Assembly: GCA_022453515.1 (NCBI GenBank)
Contig: JAJNNY010000041.1
Span: forward strand, 186,001-250,000
DNA length: 64,000 nucleotides
Source of the DNA: Astrocystis sublimbata
Taxonomy: Eukaryota; Ascomycota; Sordariomycetes; Xylariales; Xylariaceae
Direction of reading: 5' to 3'
The notes beneath the pieces are model-generated. The model did no database searches, was not told the origin of the DNA, and saw nothing but the letters and a program-made list of their open reading frames with translations. Position numbers and translations under genes: made by a program. Position 1 is the first letter of the stretch. Each line of letters opens with the position of its first letter. This document shows positions 1 to 10,958 of the stretch, piece by piece.

Positions 1-34
1 CTCTAAGACCACTACACAACACGCATCACTCAAA

Positions 35-461
35 ATGTCTTCCACCATGACCATGACCCAGACCATGACTCCTCTGGAGCGAACTCGGTCCCGCTCCAAC
101 TCGGGGTCCAAGGGCCGCCGCACCCGCGTGCACTTCGAGATCGAGGATGCCACCCCTGAATTCTACGGCTCTAAGTGGATCGATCTCCTGTCCCTCTACT
201 CCGGTTCCTCGAGCTTCGAGGTCGCCATCGCTGCGCTCTGCTCCCTCGCTCTGTTCGTCGCCCTCGGACAAGGCATCCTCGAGGGACCCCAGCTTGCCAT
301 TGTCGCTGTCCTCGTTGTTGCCTCCATCGTCCACTGGGGCTTGATGTACCTCTTCTCCGGACCTCAGTCTCCCAAGAGCGATTCTCGTAAGTTGCAAGCT
401 ACCTGTTTCACTGCCTACGCAGCCGTACTGACCTCTTCCAGCTCTTTCGCGCATTCGCTAG
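35..461 (+). CDS. small two-helix membrane protein, unrecognised
   Basis: Two exons, 35-386 and 442-461, give 123 residues. The 55-bp intron (387-441) has a GTAAGT donor, a CTGAC branch site and a CAG acceptor. Without splicing the frame runs only to 472, so the C-terminus depends on this intron. The N-terminus is Ser/Thr- and Arg-rich (TRSRSNSGSKGRRTR). A conserved-looking acidic/aromatic patch (VHFEIEDATPEFYGSKW) follows. Two hydrophobic segments at about residues 68-87 and 90-108 are joined by a short GQGILEGP turn, suggesting a helical hairpin in a membrane. The start ATG has a good context (CAAAATG). I do not recognise the family. The gene lies 34 bases from the window edge, so an upstream exon cannot be excluded. 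Confidence 0.6.
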
Positions 462-3400
462 AGAAATGGTGAAACATTTTTTAACGATATCACGCCATTA
501 CATCTCCAACTTCATCAAACATGCATCAGCAACCATTTCATATACACCAACCCAGCATCTCCAGTCAACCATTACGTCCGCCATAGACGCATTGCAGGAA
601 GGGACTTTCATGTCTATACATAGGGCTTAAAGGGGTTACCGGCGTTCCACAGCGATAACAAGGCGTTTTTTTGTGTTTTGTTTTATACACGGCATATTTT
701 TTTCAGATACCACCACCTTGGCTAGACTCAGGTTTACATTCTCAAACAACACTAGACTCGGACAAGCATCTCACATAGGGACAATATGCATGAAACGGCA
801 TGCACGGGATCGTTCGAACGGGAGGCAACAATTGGGAAGGGCAAGAAGTGGGACAAGAATTGTCCACAAATTCTATGCTCCCAACTGCACAGGGGAATTA
901 GGCACACGACAACTTTAGAGGTCTCCTCTTTTGTTAGAGGAGGTTAGTTCTTAGATTTAGATATACACATCATCTAGAATACATCGTGTTTTGCCCACAT
1001 TTTGTCGGTTTTCATCCAATACTATCTATCGACTGTGAATTCTGGACCTGGTACCTGACTGTTACCCCCTTCTTGCGACTTCGCAGTACGGAAGATCTCG
1101 GGGTGGGGCAAGCTGGCAGACACCTTCAGCAACCAGCCCCAGCCCAAACCCGAAGGCCTCCGGCCCACGATGGATCCAGAAGGGGAAGTGCCCTTTCGGA
1201 TATCAAACCAACGCTAACCAAGAGTCTTATCAGTCAACCGCCGCAAAATCGCTCTGCGTCTCACATAAGCGAGAAGGTCATGGCGGCACAATACCAAGAA
1301 GAGACGATTTCAGGTTTGTGTGATCGTGGGCACTCGGCGGGTAGAGGCCAGAAAAGCGCAAACCACCACCGAAACCCGACTCCCGAAGTGGTGGCTAGCT
1401 AGCTGGTAGAGCTGGTAGGTATCACGAGACCCCCCTTTGCCACCCAAGATACCTACTCACTCGTATGCAACTGATGGCGGCAACTACGGCTCCCCATTTC
1501 TTTAACCTGAGATGTTGGACGTTGAACAGGTCGCGCATTGCATTGCATTGATTGATTGCATATCCGTCCGGCCCTGCCTACTCTGTCGAGTGCCGATAAC
1601 CCCCGCGCTTCCCCCACAGTATCGATGCAGAGAGACCCGCATGGTATACGACATAGGTAGTCTTCAAGAGAGTTAGACTCTGGGGGGCAGAGAGAGAAGA
1701 GATGGATGAATCATATCCGTGGGTTGCTGATGTCTGACACGGGTCTAGACCTAGGTCTGATCAACTATCTGCTATTTCCCCCCTTCGCCCGAGGATCTCG
1801 TAATGTGCGGCCGCAACAGCTGTTTGTGATATCATCAGCATGAGGTGACGATACGTCGCCTTCCAGGCAAAAAATTCTCGGCCCAATCTCTAGGTTGCTA
1901 AACATAAATCTCCATTAGCGAACAACAATGGACGCATATGTTGACCGCCACCGAAAGGCTTTATGTTTGCACTTCGCCGCCGGCTCGAGCTATGGCCTTT
2001 GGCTAATATACCGGGGTTGCTTCTTTGCAACGGCTCGAGTCTCTTGTGGTAGTTTCGACTCTTTCTCATCTTAGCCTTATTAAGCAGATCGGTCACCATA
2101 GCTTATTAGTGCCAGCGAGGTACGTAATGAAGGCTAAGTCGCGACCCTCATAGTAGTATAATGAGTTCTCGGGGCCGGTTCTGCTTATCTGAGCTGGCGT
2201 TAAGGTTTCTCTTTCTTTCTTTCTTTACTTGGCAGACTCGTCATGTGTAACTATTAAAGTCTTTTTCGTTTCAGGATCTCGGTTTATTCAATCTATGGCT
2301 TTGGCCGCCACCGTTGAAGCAAGTCCCGTAGGCTTGGATATCGTTGTCGACAACGTGTTGACTAGTCGAACCCCGGGATGTTTGTCAGTGAGCATCATCG
2401 TCCTGTATGCGGAGAGTCAATCGAGAAGCCACAAAAGATGCGACGAGACGTTGTCAGAATAACCAGTCGGCTTCCCAGATAGTCTGCGGCGTCAACTCAG
2501 CTCTAGGGACCAATAAAGTCTTGGTCCGTTGCGCCCACTACAGCGCATTGCTTCTCATCAACCTCGTACCCAGGGCTTGTAATATCAAAGAGACCACTTC
2601 GCAGCCTTGATCTTAAGCACGAGCTGGCTGATGTCAAAGGCGGAGGTGTACGGGCGTACGCTGCGGTCAAGCAAGTCGCCTCCTCGATCGTAGTACGTAT
2701 CACTGCCGTCCTGACTTTACAGCGACTCATGGAAGTTGCAGGACACAGGTTTATGTAAACCCAGTGGTGTCTCACATGATGCATATACTCTAGGCGTCCC
2801 AACAGCTATTGACATCATCAGCAATATTCGGTATCACAAAAGCATCGCAGTTGAAAGTCTGTACCCCTTGTTTTGCCTTCGTCTTTTGATGTTCAGATGC
2901 GAAAAACCCATGACGTAATGATACATGAGCTGTGGAAAGCGACCGGTGTACTCGATCTTGTGGGTGGGCTAAATGAGACGATGTGGTTCTAGTCTCGGCG
3001 TTCAAGCCGAGTGTAAATAAAAGTGATCAAAATGCACAGACACATCAGCATATCATTTGTTTGTCTTCGAGTCTTGCCATGACAGCGGGACTGTTTCGAC
3101 TATTTCGACATGGCATCTGAAAGTATGGGTACCTAGGTAGATATTAAAGGGTGGTGCAATGACAGCAATTGGAGTTATTATGTGTACGGACATGTTCTCC
3201 TCTCCATCTCCATCTCCATCTCCATATTTCACACTCCGCGAATCAACATGCCCCATGATGTATGTGGATGGCAGCTCGGAGCATTGTGTAGCAGTACAGT
3301 TGTGTCCCGTCCAAGTAATGACCGACGCGACGGCGTGCAACACCGGAGCCCATTCTGCCCGCTCCCAACTGTATATCTCCCCAACCCCCTATTTCCTTGT

Positions 3401-3720
3401 CCGATATAGGTGATTGTGACGACATCCCGTCTCCCTCCCCTTACCCCGCTTCTCGTATGTATATCTAGAAGCATCAGTCATTGGAACTTATACCAACAAC
3501 CTATATTCCTCTCTTACCATCACGGGGATTCTGTACATTCTTCCGCGCAAGAGAACAAGACACCACCCAACGCATAGTGAGCCTCGATGCTAACGCTTGT
3601 CCTCCCATCATCACTATTCAAAGTAGAAACCCCAACTGACTATAGTCTGCGCAGTATCTTCACATCGGTACGCGCCGTTGGCGGCCAAAGCTACCTTGGA
3701 GAACATGGCCCTTGACGGGT
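462..3720. other. intergenic, no gene seen
   Basis: No open frame here shows convincing codon structure or a recognisable domain; the longest frames begin at non-ATG codons. The first few hundred bases (T-rich around 660-710) are probably the 3' UTR of the preceding gene. Low-complexity patches include CTTT repeats near 2210-2226, (TCTCCA)4 at 3201-3224 and one TACCTAGGTA palindrome at about 3129-3138. The last few hundred bases should hold the THI4 promoter. Confidence 0.6.
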
Positions 3721-3745
3721 TATCCAGTAAAGGGGGCATCTAACG

Positions 3746-3952
3746 ATGTCCCCATATAACGAGTATCAACATGTGTCATCAGGTAACATAAGATCTGAGA
3801 CGAGCCATGAGCCGGTGTTCGAGTCTCCGGGTCCCATGACGACTGCTTCAGTCCCACCAGCAATCTCCGCCTCGACCAAGATCGCGGTGGTTCTGTTGCC
3901 GTCGTCATCGAGCCATTCCAACGGAGCTCGCTCTGAGATTATACGGCGTTGA
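3746..3952 (+). other. upstream ORF in the THI4 leader
   Basis: ATG at 3746 opens a 68-codon frame in the unspliced leader and ends inside the riboswitch. In the isoform spliced from donor 3783 the same ATG reads 12 codons, crosses the junction and ends at 4105-4107, past the THI4 ATG at 4076 and in another frame. It should reduce THI4 translation in either transcript. There is no sign of a functional peptide. Confidence 0.5.
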
Positions 3953-3990
3953 ACTTGATCTGGATAATACCAGCGAAAGGATCATGCTCT
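3802..3990 (+). promoter_or_regulatory. TPP riboswitch (Thi-box aptamer)
   Basis: The conserved core is visible: CTGAGA at 3933-3938, then ATACGG (3941-3946), and CTTGATCTGGATAATACCAG ending at 3973 with CGAAAGG after it (P4/P5 and its junction). P2 is GCCG (3811-3814) with CGGC (3944-3947), followed by the expected GGUG-type sequence. P1 can form from CATGA (3806-3810) and TCATG (3982-3986), with GAG/CTC beyond a bulge. P3 is long, as usual in fungi, and contains the complementary ATGACGAC and GTCGTCAT. Eukaryotic TPP riboswitches control splicing of thiamine genes, and here the aptamer sits in the leader intron of THI4, which fits. Confidence 0.93.
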
Positions 3991-4069
3991 CGATGTTTCC
4001 ATCCCCTCTTGCTCCTGGTGCGCGATCGGCTGACATGTCATCCAGAAGCATCATCGTACATACACTTGA

Positions 4070-5110
<1,041 letters not shown>

Positions 5111-5884
5111 GTGTCAATGCTCTGGATTGCAAGCAAGAAATACTCATGGGTAAAGCTGTACACACGCAAAGCTCACTCTGAAGGACGATTTCATCGCCGT
5201 ATCATCGGCTCACAGGTCACTCCTTATCCACATCAAGCAACAGCTACTCTCGCTTCAATATACGAAGAAACGAATTCTTCTATGATATCGCATCTTGGTT
5301 GATAATTTGCAACAGCATCTTGACATGAATGAAGTCGTCCCCGTGAAAGAGTCTTGGGGCGTAGCACTTCGTGCCGTTAGTTGAGTAATCGCATGGTAAG
5401 GTTAGCTTCAGCCAAGAGCAATCGGTGCATATGATGTGAATATACATATATCATAGCTCATTCGTGTATTGAAGTCGCCAACTTCTTGCTTGCGCGAAAA
5501 GCTTCGTCATATCCTGTACTCGATATCCTCTGTGCTATTATGTGGATTGTACGCTCGGAGGAGAGTTGTCGGCAACAATATCTTTTCGCTCCTTTTCCAC
5601 TCTTCTCTAGTGTTCACAGTCTAGTTGGAATGGACGATAGTCAAGTCATGTGTACATTGTATGTTAGTACTACAGTGCCTGACCTTCCCGAAGCCAATAT
5701 TACAATATCTAGGTCTATACTATAATCGTATATCGTTAACACAGCCTATCTTGATCTGACGCCTCCCAGCGCTCCAATGGCCGGTGACGATTCATTGTAT
5801 CAAATACACCAAACCATGATCATGTCTTCTTTCCTGGCTTACACGTCACGCACTACGTTTAATCTCCCTTGCTTCCCTCCCTAA
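5111..5884. other. convergent 3' intergenic region
   Basis: This lies between the ends of THI4 (+) and the CorA-like gene (-), so it should hold two 3' UTRs. There is AT-rich sequence around 5430-5460 and 5690-5740. No gene seen. Confidence 0.6.
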
Positions 5885-7645
5885 TCAAAGATGCCGATGC
5901 TCACGCGGAACGTTCGTTCGCGGCTTATACAGACGGAACATGGTAGCAAAGGCGCCCGCCCACCCAAGCTCTTCCTTGCGCCACCTCATCTTGCTCTGCG
6001 ATGTCTTTGCCATCCCAGGCCTAACAGACGCAACGTCATCCACGAGAGAGAAGGCGACGGGTTCCGAGATCCTCTCCGAAATGGGTACGGGCATGGACAC
6101 GGGCAGAGCCTGCTCGACGTCCGGGGCCGACTGCGTCCACTTCCCAGGCGAGGCACCCATGTTTACCTCTGAGGAGGTATATGTCATGCCAGACGCTGAC
6201 GCGACCTCGATCCAGACCTCGCTCTTGCGGATCGAATCGGCGTAGATGACGAGCAGCGTAATTAATACTAGGGGCACCGTCACGGCCCAGAAGATCCAGA
6301 ACTGCCCGTCGCCCGGCCCGAAAGGCTCTTCGATCGCTAATATGCCCGAGACGATGGAGAAGGGAAGGAGGATGCCGCCCAGGTACGCGACTCGGTTCAA
6401 GCTCCGTTGGTTCTCGTTTGTTTGCCCTCTTGAGGTGTTGAACATTCCTGGCCCGCCGGTGTCGTAGTCACTGTCTTCCGAAAACTTGGGTTTCTGGTTG
6501 TTATAAGGCTGAGGGTCTACTGATTGTACCCCCATTGCATCGGCCTCGTTGGTTCCCAGACTCGGTGTCCGTGATGGAACGTCCGCACGCGCCGCGGCCG
6601 GGCATATATGGCTTGAAAGCTGGACTCGCCGTCCTAAGCGCGAGAGTAGGGCTTCCCATTCCGCCACTGTCGAGTGCAAGTGCCGGCTCGCATTCGCAGA
6701 CCGACGTGTCATCTTATCCCGTTGACGCGACACGTCCAGGTTCCGCTCCAGAGAATTCAGCGACTGTGAGAGCAGGGTGGTCGTGTCGGCCGAATTAATA
6801 GAGAGGTCTGTATCTGAAAATTCGAAGAACTCGCCCCATTTGTTGAGCGCGAGGTTCTCGACGAGCTCCAGCAAGTCCTCCTGATTAGAGCAAATGTCTT
6901 GCACATTATCACAGAGCAGGGCTTCCAGATCCGGGGCCTCGTGCCCCAAGACAGTCTGGTTGCCTGCGGCGTCGATCTGCACCATGACCATGGAAATCCC
7001 ATTCTCGTCGGGCATCAACTCCCTCGTGTATGCTTTGTGCCGCCTCTTGGTGATTCCCAAGTCCGGGTCCGCCCACGCTGGCCGGTCGAGAAACAGGATT
7101 TGCGCTTTCTCAGAGAGCCAAAGCGAGACTCTACAGAACACGGCGCCGTCTCCGGACGAGCCGGGATTCGGAACCCCCTGGGTCGCTCTACCACCGATGT
7201 TCGATATTTGACAGACCAGCTCAGGATAATCGAAATGCGCCCAGCTGGCTTTTATCTGCTTCAGAGGCCTATAGCATCGCCTGCCAAAATGCACCTCCAT
7301 GAAAGCGGCATCGATCCCAACCATCTCTCTCAACGTCGCGCCGTAGTCGGTAGGCGAGCCGCGGAAGACGAATAGATGGCGCGCAGAGGAACTGCCGTTG
7401 TTTTGAATGAGCGATGCCAACTCAACGGCATCGCCGTTATTGATTGGTATTCTGTGAGTCTCGAAATCTGTCCATTTTAAGAGAAATGCCGGTGTGACCT
7501 CGTCAGACTGCGCCTGCTGCTGCTTCTCGTCCACGTCCCCGACGCTGATCCCGCGCCTCTGCTCCATGGCTTCACGTGCGGCACGCGATATGGGAGCCGG
7601 TGTGTGAACCGGCCTCGTCGATGCTGCGTCGCGCAAACTATCCAT
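5885..7645 (-). CDS. CorA-superfamily-like membrane protein
   Basis: A single uninterrupted frame of 586 residues from ATG 7645. It has a long soluble N-terminal part (about 1-410) and two adjacent helices near the C-terminus: about 415-438 (AYLGGILLPFSIVSGIL) and 448-470 (FWIFWAVTVPLVLITLLVIY). They are joined by an acidic loop (AIEEPFGPGDGQ) and followed by a cytosolic tail. This two-helix C-terminal architecture is typical of fungal proteins of the CorA/ZntB Mg2+/Zn2+ transporter superfamily, in which the large N-terminal domain forms a funnel. The GMN signature expected at the end of the first helix is absent (GILAIEE instead), so divalent-cation transport is uncertain. Arg/Gly-rich and polar linker segments suggest a divergent member. 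Confidence 0.7.
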   Translation of the reverse strand: MDSLRDAASTRPVHTPAPISRAAREAMEQRRGISVGDVDEKQQQAQSDEVTPAFLLKWTDFETHRIPINNGDAVELASLIQNNGSSSARHLFVFRGSPTDYGATLREMVGIDAAFMEVHFGRRCYRPLKQIKASWAHFDYPELVCQISNIGGRATQGVPNPGSSGDGAVFCRVSLWLSEKAQILFLDRPAWADPDLGITKRRHKAYTRELMPDENGISMVMVQIDAAGNQTVLGHEAPDLEALLCDNVQDICSNQEDLLELVENLALNKWGEFFEFSDTDLSINSADTTTLLSQSLNSLERNLDVSRQRDKMTRRSANASRHLHSTVAEWEALLSRLGRRVQLSSHICPAAARADVPSRTPSLGTNEADAMGVQSVDPQPYNNQKPKFSEDSDYDTGGPGMFNTSRGQTNENQRSLNRVAYLGGILLPFSIVSGILAIEEPFGPGDGQFWIFWAVTVPLVLITLLVIYADSIRKSEVWIEVASASGMTYTSSEVNMGASPGKWTQSAPDVEQALPVSMPVPISERISEPVAFSLVDDVASVRPGMAKTSQSKMRWRKEELGWAGAFATMFRLYKPRTNVPREHRHL

Positions 7646-8891
7646 GTGCGCATCACATCACGTACTAATCCTCCAACTCACAGCGCAAAGCTTTTCGGCT
7701 ACCAGACAGGTAATATGTGTGAGCAATACTTTGGCACAGCAAGATCTGCCATGAGATTCCAATAGACAGGCACTACTCTCTTATCTTTCCAATCTCTTAA
7801 AACAGTACTCTTTCCGCTGTGGTACCTATGCTGCGATAATCAGGGTGATAATCAGGCTTAGGACAATATGATTCTGAAGGTGTTGTGTTGATGCCATATC
7901 GCAACCGAATAGGGAAATTGTTTATGAGTTGGTAAGAGAGGTAGGTACCTCGGGTACCTAGGTAGATATACTAACCTTCATGCGTGTTTGGCCGATCTAC
8001 AGTAGCTATGGGTATAGCTTCGCCGAGGCTCTGAACTAGCGGAACACTCAGGTGTGTTGCGATGATATTACTTGCCACTACTGCCACGAGTGCAATTTAA
8101 CAAACTCCACATTGCCTGCGAACAGTTTTCTGGTGATCGTAGTGATCCCTTTGCAGAGCTGTGCTGGCGACCTGGGCAACAAACCCAGACCAAACAGGTC
8201 CTTCCTACCTTGGCTGCCTCCAGAAAGGGGCCTGCTGATGCCTCACATGACCTATTTGCAATGGAGTGTAGTACAGCAATACTCCAACTCGTGATTACAT
8301 ACATGTATGCATCTAACCTTGGCTAACAGGTAGGTAATTACTAGCTACCTACAGGTAGGTCAGAACCTGCTTCCCTTGAATTTTGAATGCAACCAACCTC
8401 ATGTTTGCTTGTTGAACCCTATATCACCTGGAAGTGTAGACAAGAACAGTTCACATATAAGCCCAGGACGAAGCAAGCTGAATGGGTAAGATCGTCATTC
8501 AATAATGTTACCTAAAAATGAGGGCAGGCAACTACTAGATACAGATGTAGTGTAATGTACGAACTCTCTTCCCGCTCTCCCTAACTCCCTACGCCGTTGG
8601 AATGTACGAGAAAACGCCGTCTCGTAACCGAGTGTTCAATGCTATCGTTCGCAGCTTCATAATTCTTGCAGGCCCTGTTGTCTAGGGAGTATGAATGAAA
8701 GACCCAAGTAATTTTCGCGCCCCAAATACATTCGTCTGACTCGCTGCGCGCTTATCCTCATACATACGACGACCATCCGGGTGGTACCAACGTTTATCAC
8801 GGAACGACGCCGGCAAGCTTATGACTGTATGTCTGCATGACGGTTGCATACCCGATGACGCTATAATGTCGTCCCCATCGCCTGAGCATCG
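7646..8891. other. intergenic: promoter of the CorA-like gene
   Basis: No supportable gene. It contains palindromic TACCTAGGTA-type elements at 7941-7966 and 8329-8361. The 8.4-8.9 kb part is probably 3' UTR of the kinase gene. Confidence 0.55.
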
Positions 8892-10958
8892 TTACCTGTT
8901 GGAATCATGATCGCTATAGTGCTCATCCCCGTCGTGATGTAAAGTCACACTGTTGAATTCTTCAAAGGGGTCCGCAATCTCATTGCCTGGTGTCGCCAGT
9001 CCACTGTCCAGAGGCACACCCTTGACCAGGCCAGATGCTTTGGTAGTGGTGATATCGACACTCGCACTCTCCTTGACATTTCGGAAGTTAACGGTGTCGA
9101 TACCGCGACCGGCATGCGGTACAATGGGTGGCTTCATATGTCGGATGAGTGCCCATTGTGTCGTGCGGAAGAATGCATGGGTCTTGATGTCTGAAGCCCC
9201 GGCTCTAGCACCAAGCCGTCTTGTCTCATCTTTGATCAGTAGTTTTCGAATCAACGATTTACATAGACTAGTAACAGGATGTCAGCTTCGTCGACTTTGG
9301 ATGACAACTAGGGAGGCAACTTACTTTGAAATCTGCGGCGCTCCCGAGTGCTCGGGAAATCCAACCTCCTCGCGAAGAATATTCGCAAAAGTAGCATTCC
9401 GGTTCTTACCCTTGAAGGGAGTGGTGCCGTACAACATTTCAAAGATCAGTATACCCAATGTCCACCAATCTACTGCACTCGTGTGGCCGCTCCCTTTGAT
9501 AACTTCTGGTGCAATATACTCTTCTGTGCCGACGAAGGAGTTGGTCCGAAAATTGGCTATGCAGGATTTCGTATCGATGGTAGGAAGAGACGAAGTGCTC
9601 GCCCCGTTCTTCCCCATAATCATAGTCGGCTTGCCACCAGGGCCAGACTGTTTTGAGAGATCGAAATCTGAAAGCATGATATGACCGGACTGGTGAAGTA
9701 AAATGTCTAGGATGAAGTCAGAAGATTGGCAGGGAGGCAGGGAGGCAGGGTATTGTATTTTCTTGGCAACAACATACTTTCTGGCTTCAGGTCGCGGTAA
9801 ATAAAGCCCATCAGATGTAAGTATTCTAATGCTGCTGTCACCTCGGCAGCATAGAAACGGGCGTCTTCTTCTGGAATACACTTCCCAGGACGCGTCTGTA
9901 GAGCTCGGAAGAATTCACCACCACTGCAGTATTCCATGCACAGGTAGAGATGGTCTTCGGATTGGAAGGAGTGGTACAGGGTGACGATGAACGGGTGGTT
10001 GCTCGTGGCTAGGATCTCCTGTTCGGCCAATGCCCGCTTGATCTTGTTTCGTTTGATCATTTCCTGCTTACTCAGGACTGCGCAAGTCAGTCAGACGCTC
10101 GGTCAGAGTTCGTTTCTTTGGCAGGGCAAGCTAACCTTTCATAGCATATAATCTATTACTCTTCTTTTCTTTGACGAGGTATACTTTTCCCACGTCTCCC
10201 TTCCCAATCAATTTGATCTTATCGAAGCTCGAAGGTCCAACTTCGACGGTGCGGACTTTAATTGAGTTGGAACTATAGGTCCTGCGGAAAGCCAGGTGGT
10301 TGTTGCCGGGCGGGGGGAGAGCACCGAGACCATCTGGATCAGGTACGGACAGCGTCATGGAGTCGGCGGCAGAGGCGGATTTGGGGTCCACCAAGCCAAG
10401 AGAGGATGCGTTTCCAATCTGTACGAGTGGTTCTTTCCCAAGCTCGGCGGTTGCCGGTCGCTCGCCGTCTGCCTTGCCCTGGTTGAAGAGGCCCTGGGCA
10501 TTGGGGGCGCTAGCGACCCTCCGGAGCTTCCGCGCCAGCTCCTCCTTGGTAGCATTGGTGGCATGTTCCTTGGTGCCTATGCCGCCGGGGCCGTCAATTC
10601 TCAGAGTCGGAGTATCTGGTGGACTAGGCGGGACCGAACCTGTATCATGATGACGGAAGCCCGGCGGGCCCTGGTGGACGAAGTAGGGGTTTGCGCTCGC
10701 AGTCGGGCTCATGACATCGTCGAGAGGGTTTCCCTCGCTGGCGGTGGTGGTGGACCGCAGGCGGCCGACGGTGGTGAAGAAGCGCTTCGGCTGGTGGCGG
10801 AGACTCGTCTTGGAATCGGCCTTGATGCCATGTTCGGAGAGCTTCTCCTTGTCGGATACACCGTTGTGGGTGTTGATGCGGAAGAAGTTCTTCAGCTTCT
10901 GATTGAAATGGCTGTTACCACCACTGCCGGGGTGCGCGGGCGACTTGTGCGACGGCAT
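8892..10958 (-). CDS. nrc-2: NRC-2-type AGC serine/threonine kinase
   Basis: Four exons on the minus strand: 10958-10136, 10077-9778, 9706-9325 and 9267-8892, giving 626 residues; introns are 58, 71 and 57 bp. The whole chain resembles Neurospora NRC-2, a repressor of the conidiation program and relative of the yeast flippase kinases Fpk1/Kin82. The N-terminal half is disordered with Ser/Pro-rich conserved blocks ([35 protein letters not shown]). The kinase domain starts near residue 245: glycine loop [11 protein letters not shown] lysine in YAMK (K274), catalytic YRDLKPEN (D370), metal motif DFD in place of DFG, an insert of roughly 55 residues, then [10 protein letters not shown]. The C-terminal AGC tail ends with [13 protein letters not shown]. 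An in-frame ATG at 11156 exists, but the Neurospora protein begins at the equivalent of 10958. Confidence 0.95.

Larger units (their letters stand above)
3727..4045 (+). other. THI4 5' leader intron region with alternative donors
   Basis: A good acceptor CAG at 4043-4045 is preceded by a GCTGAC branch site (4029-4034). Two possible donors lie upstream: GTAAAG at 3727 and GTAACA at 3783. An ATG at 3746 lies between them. Splicing 3727 to 4045 removes that upstream ATG and the whole riboswitch. Splicing 3783 to 4045 keeps it and creates an upstream frame that runs to 4107, overlapping the THI4 start out of frame. The donor assignments are inferred from sequence only; the arrangement resembles the one published for Neurospora NMT1. 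Confidence 0.6.
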
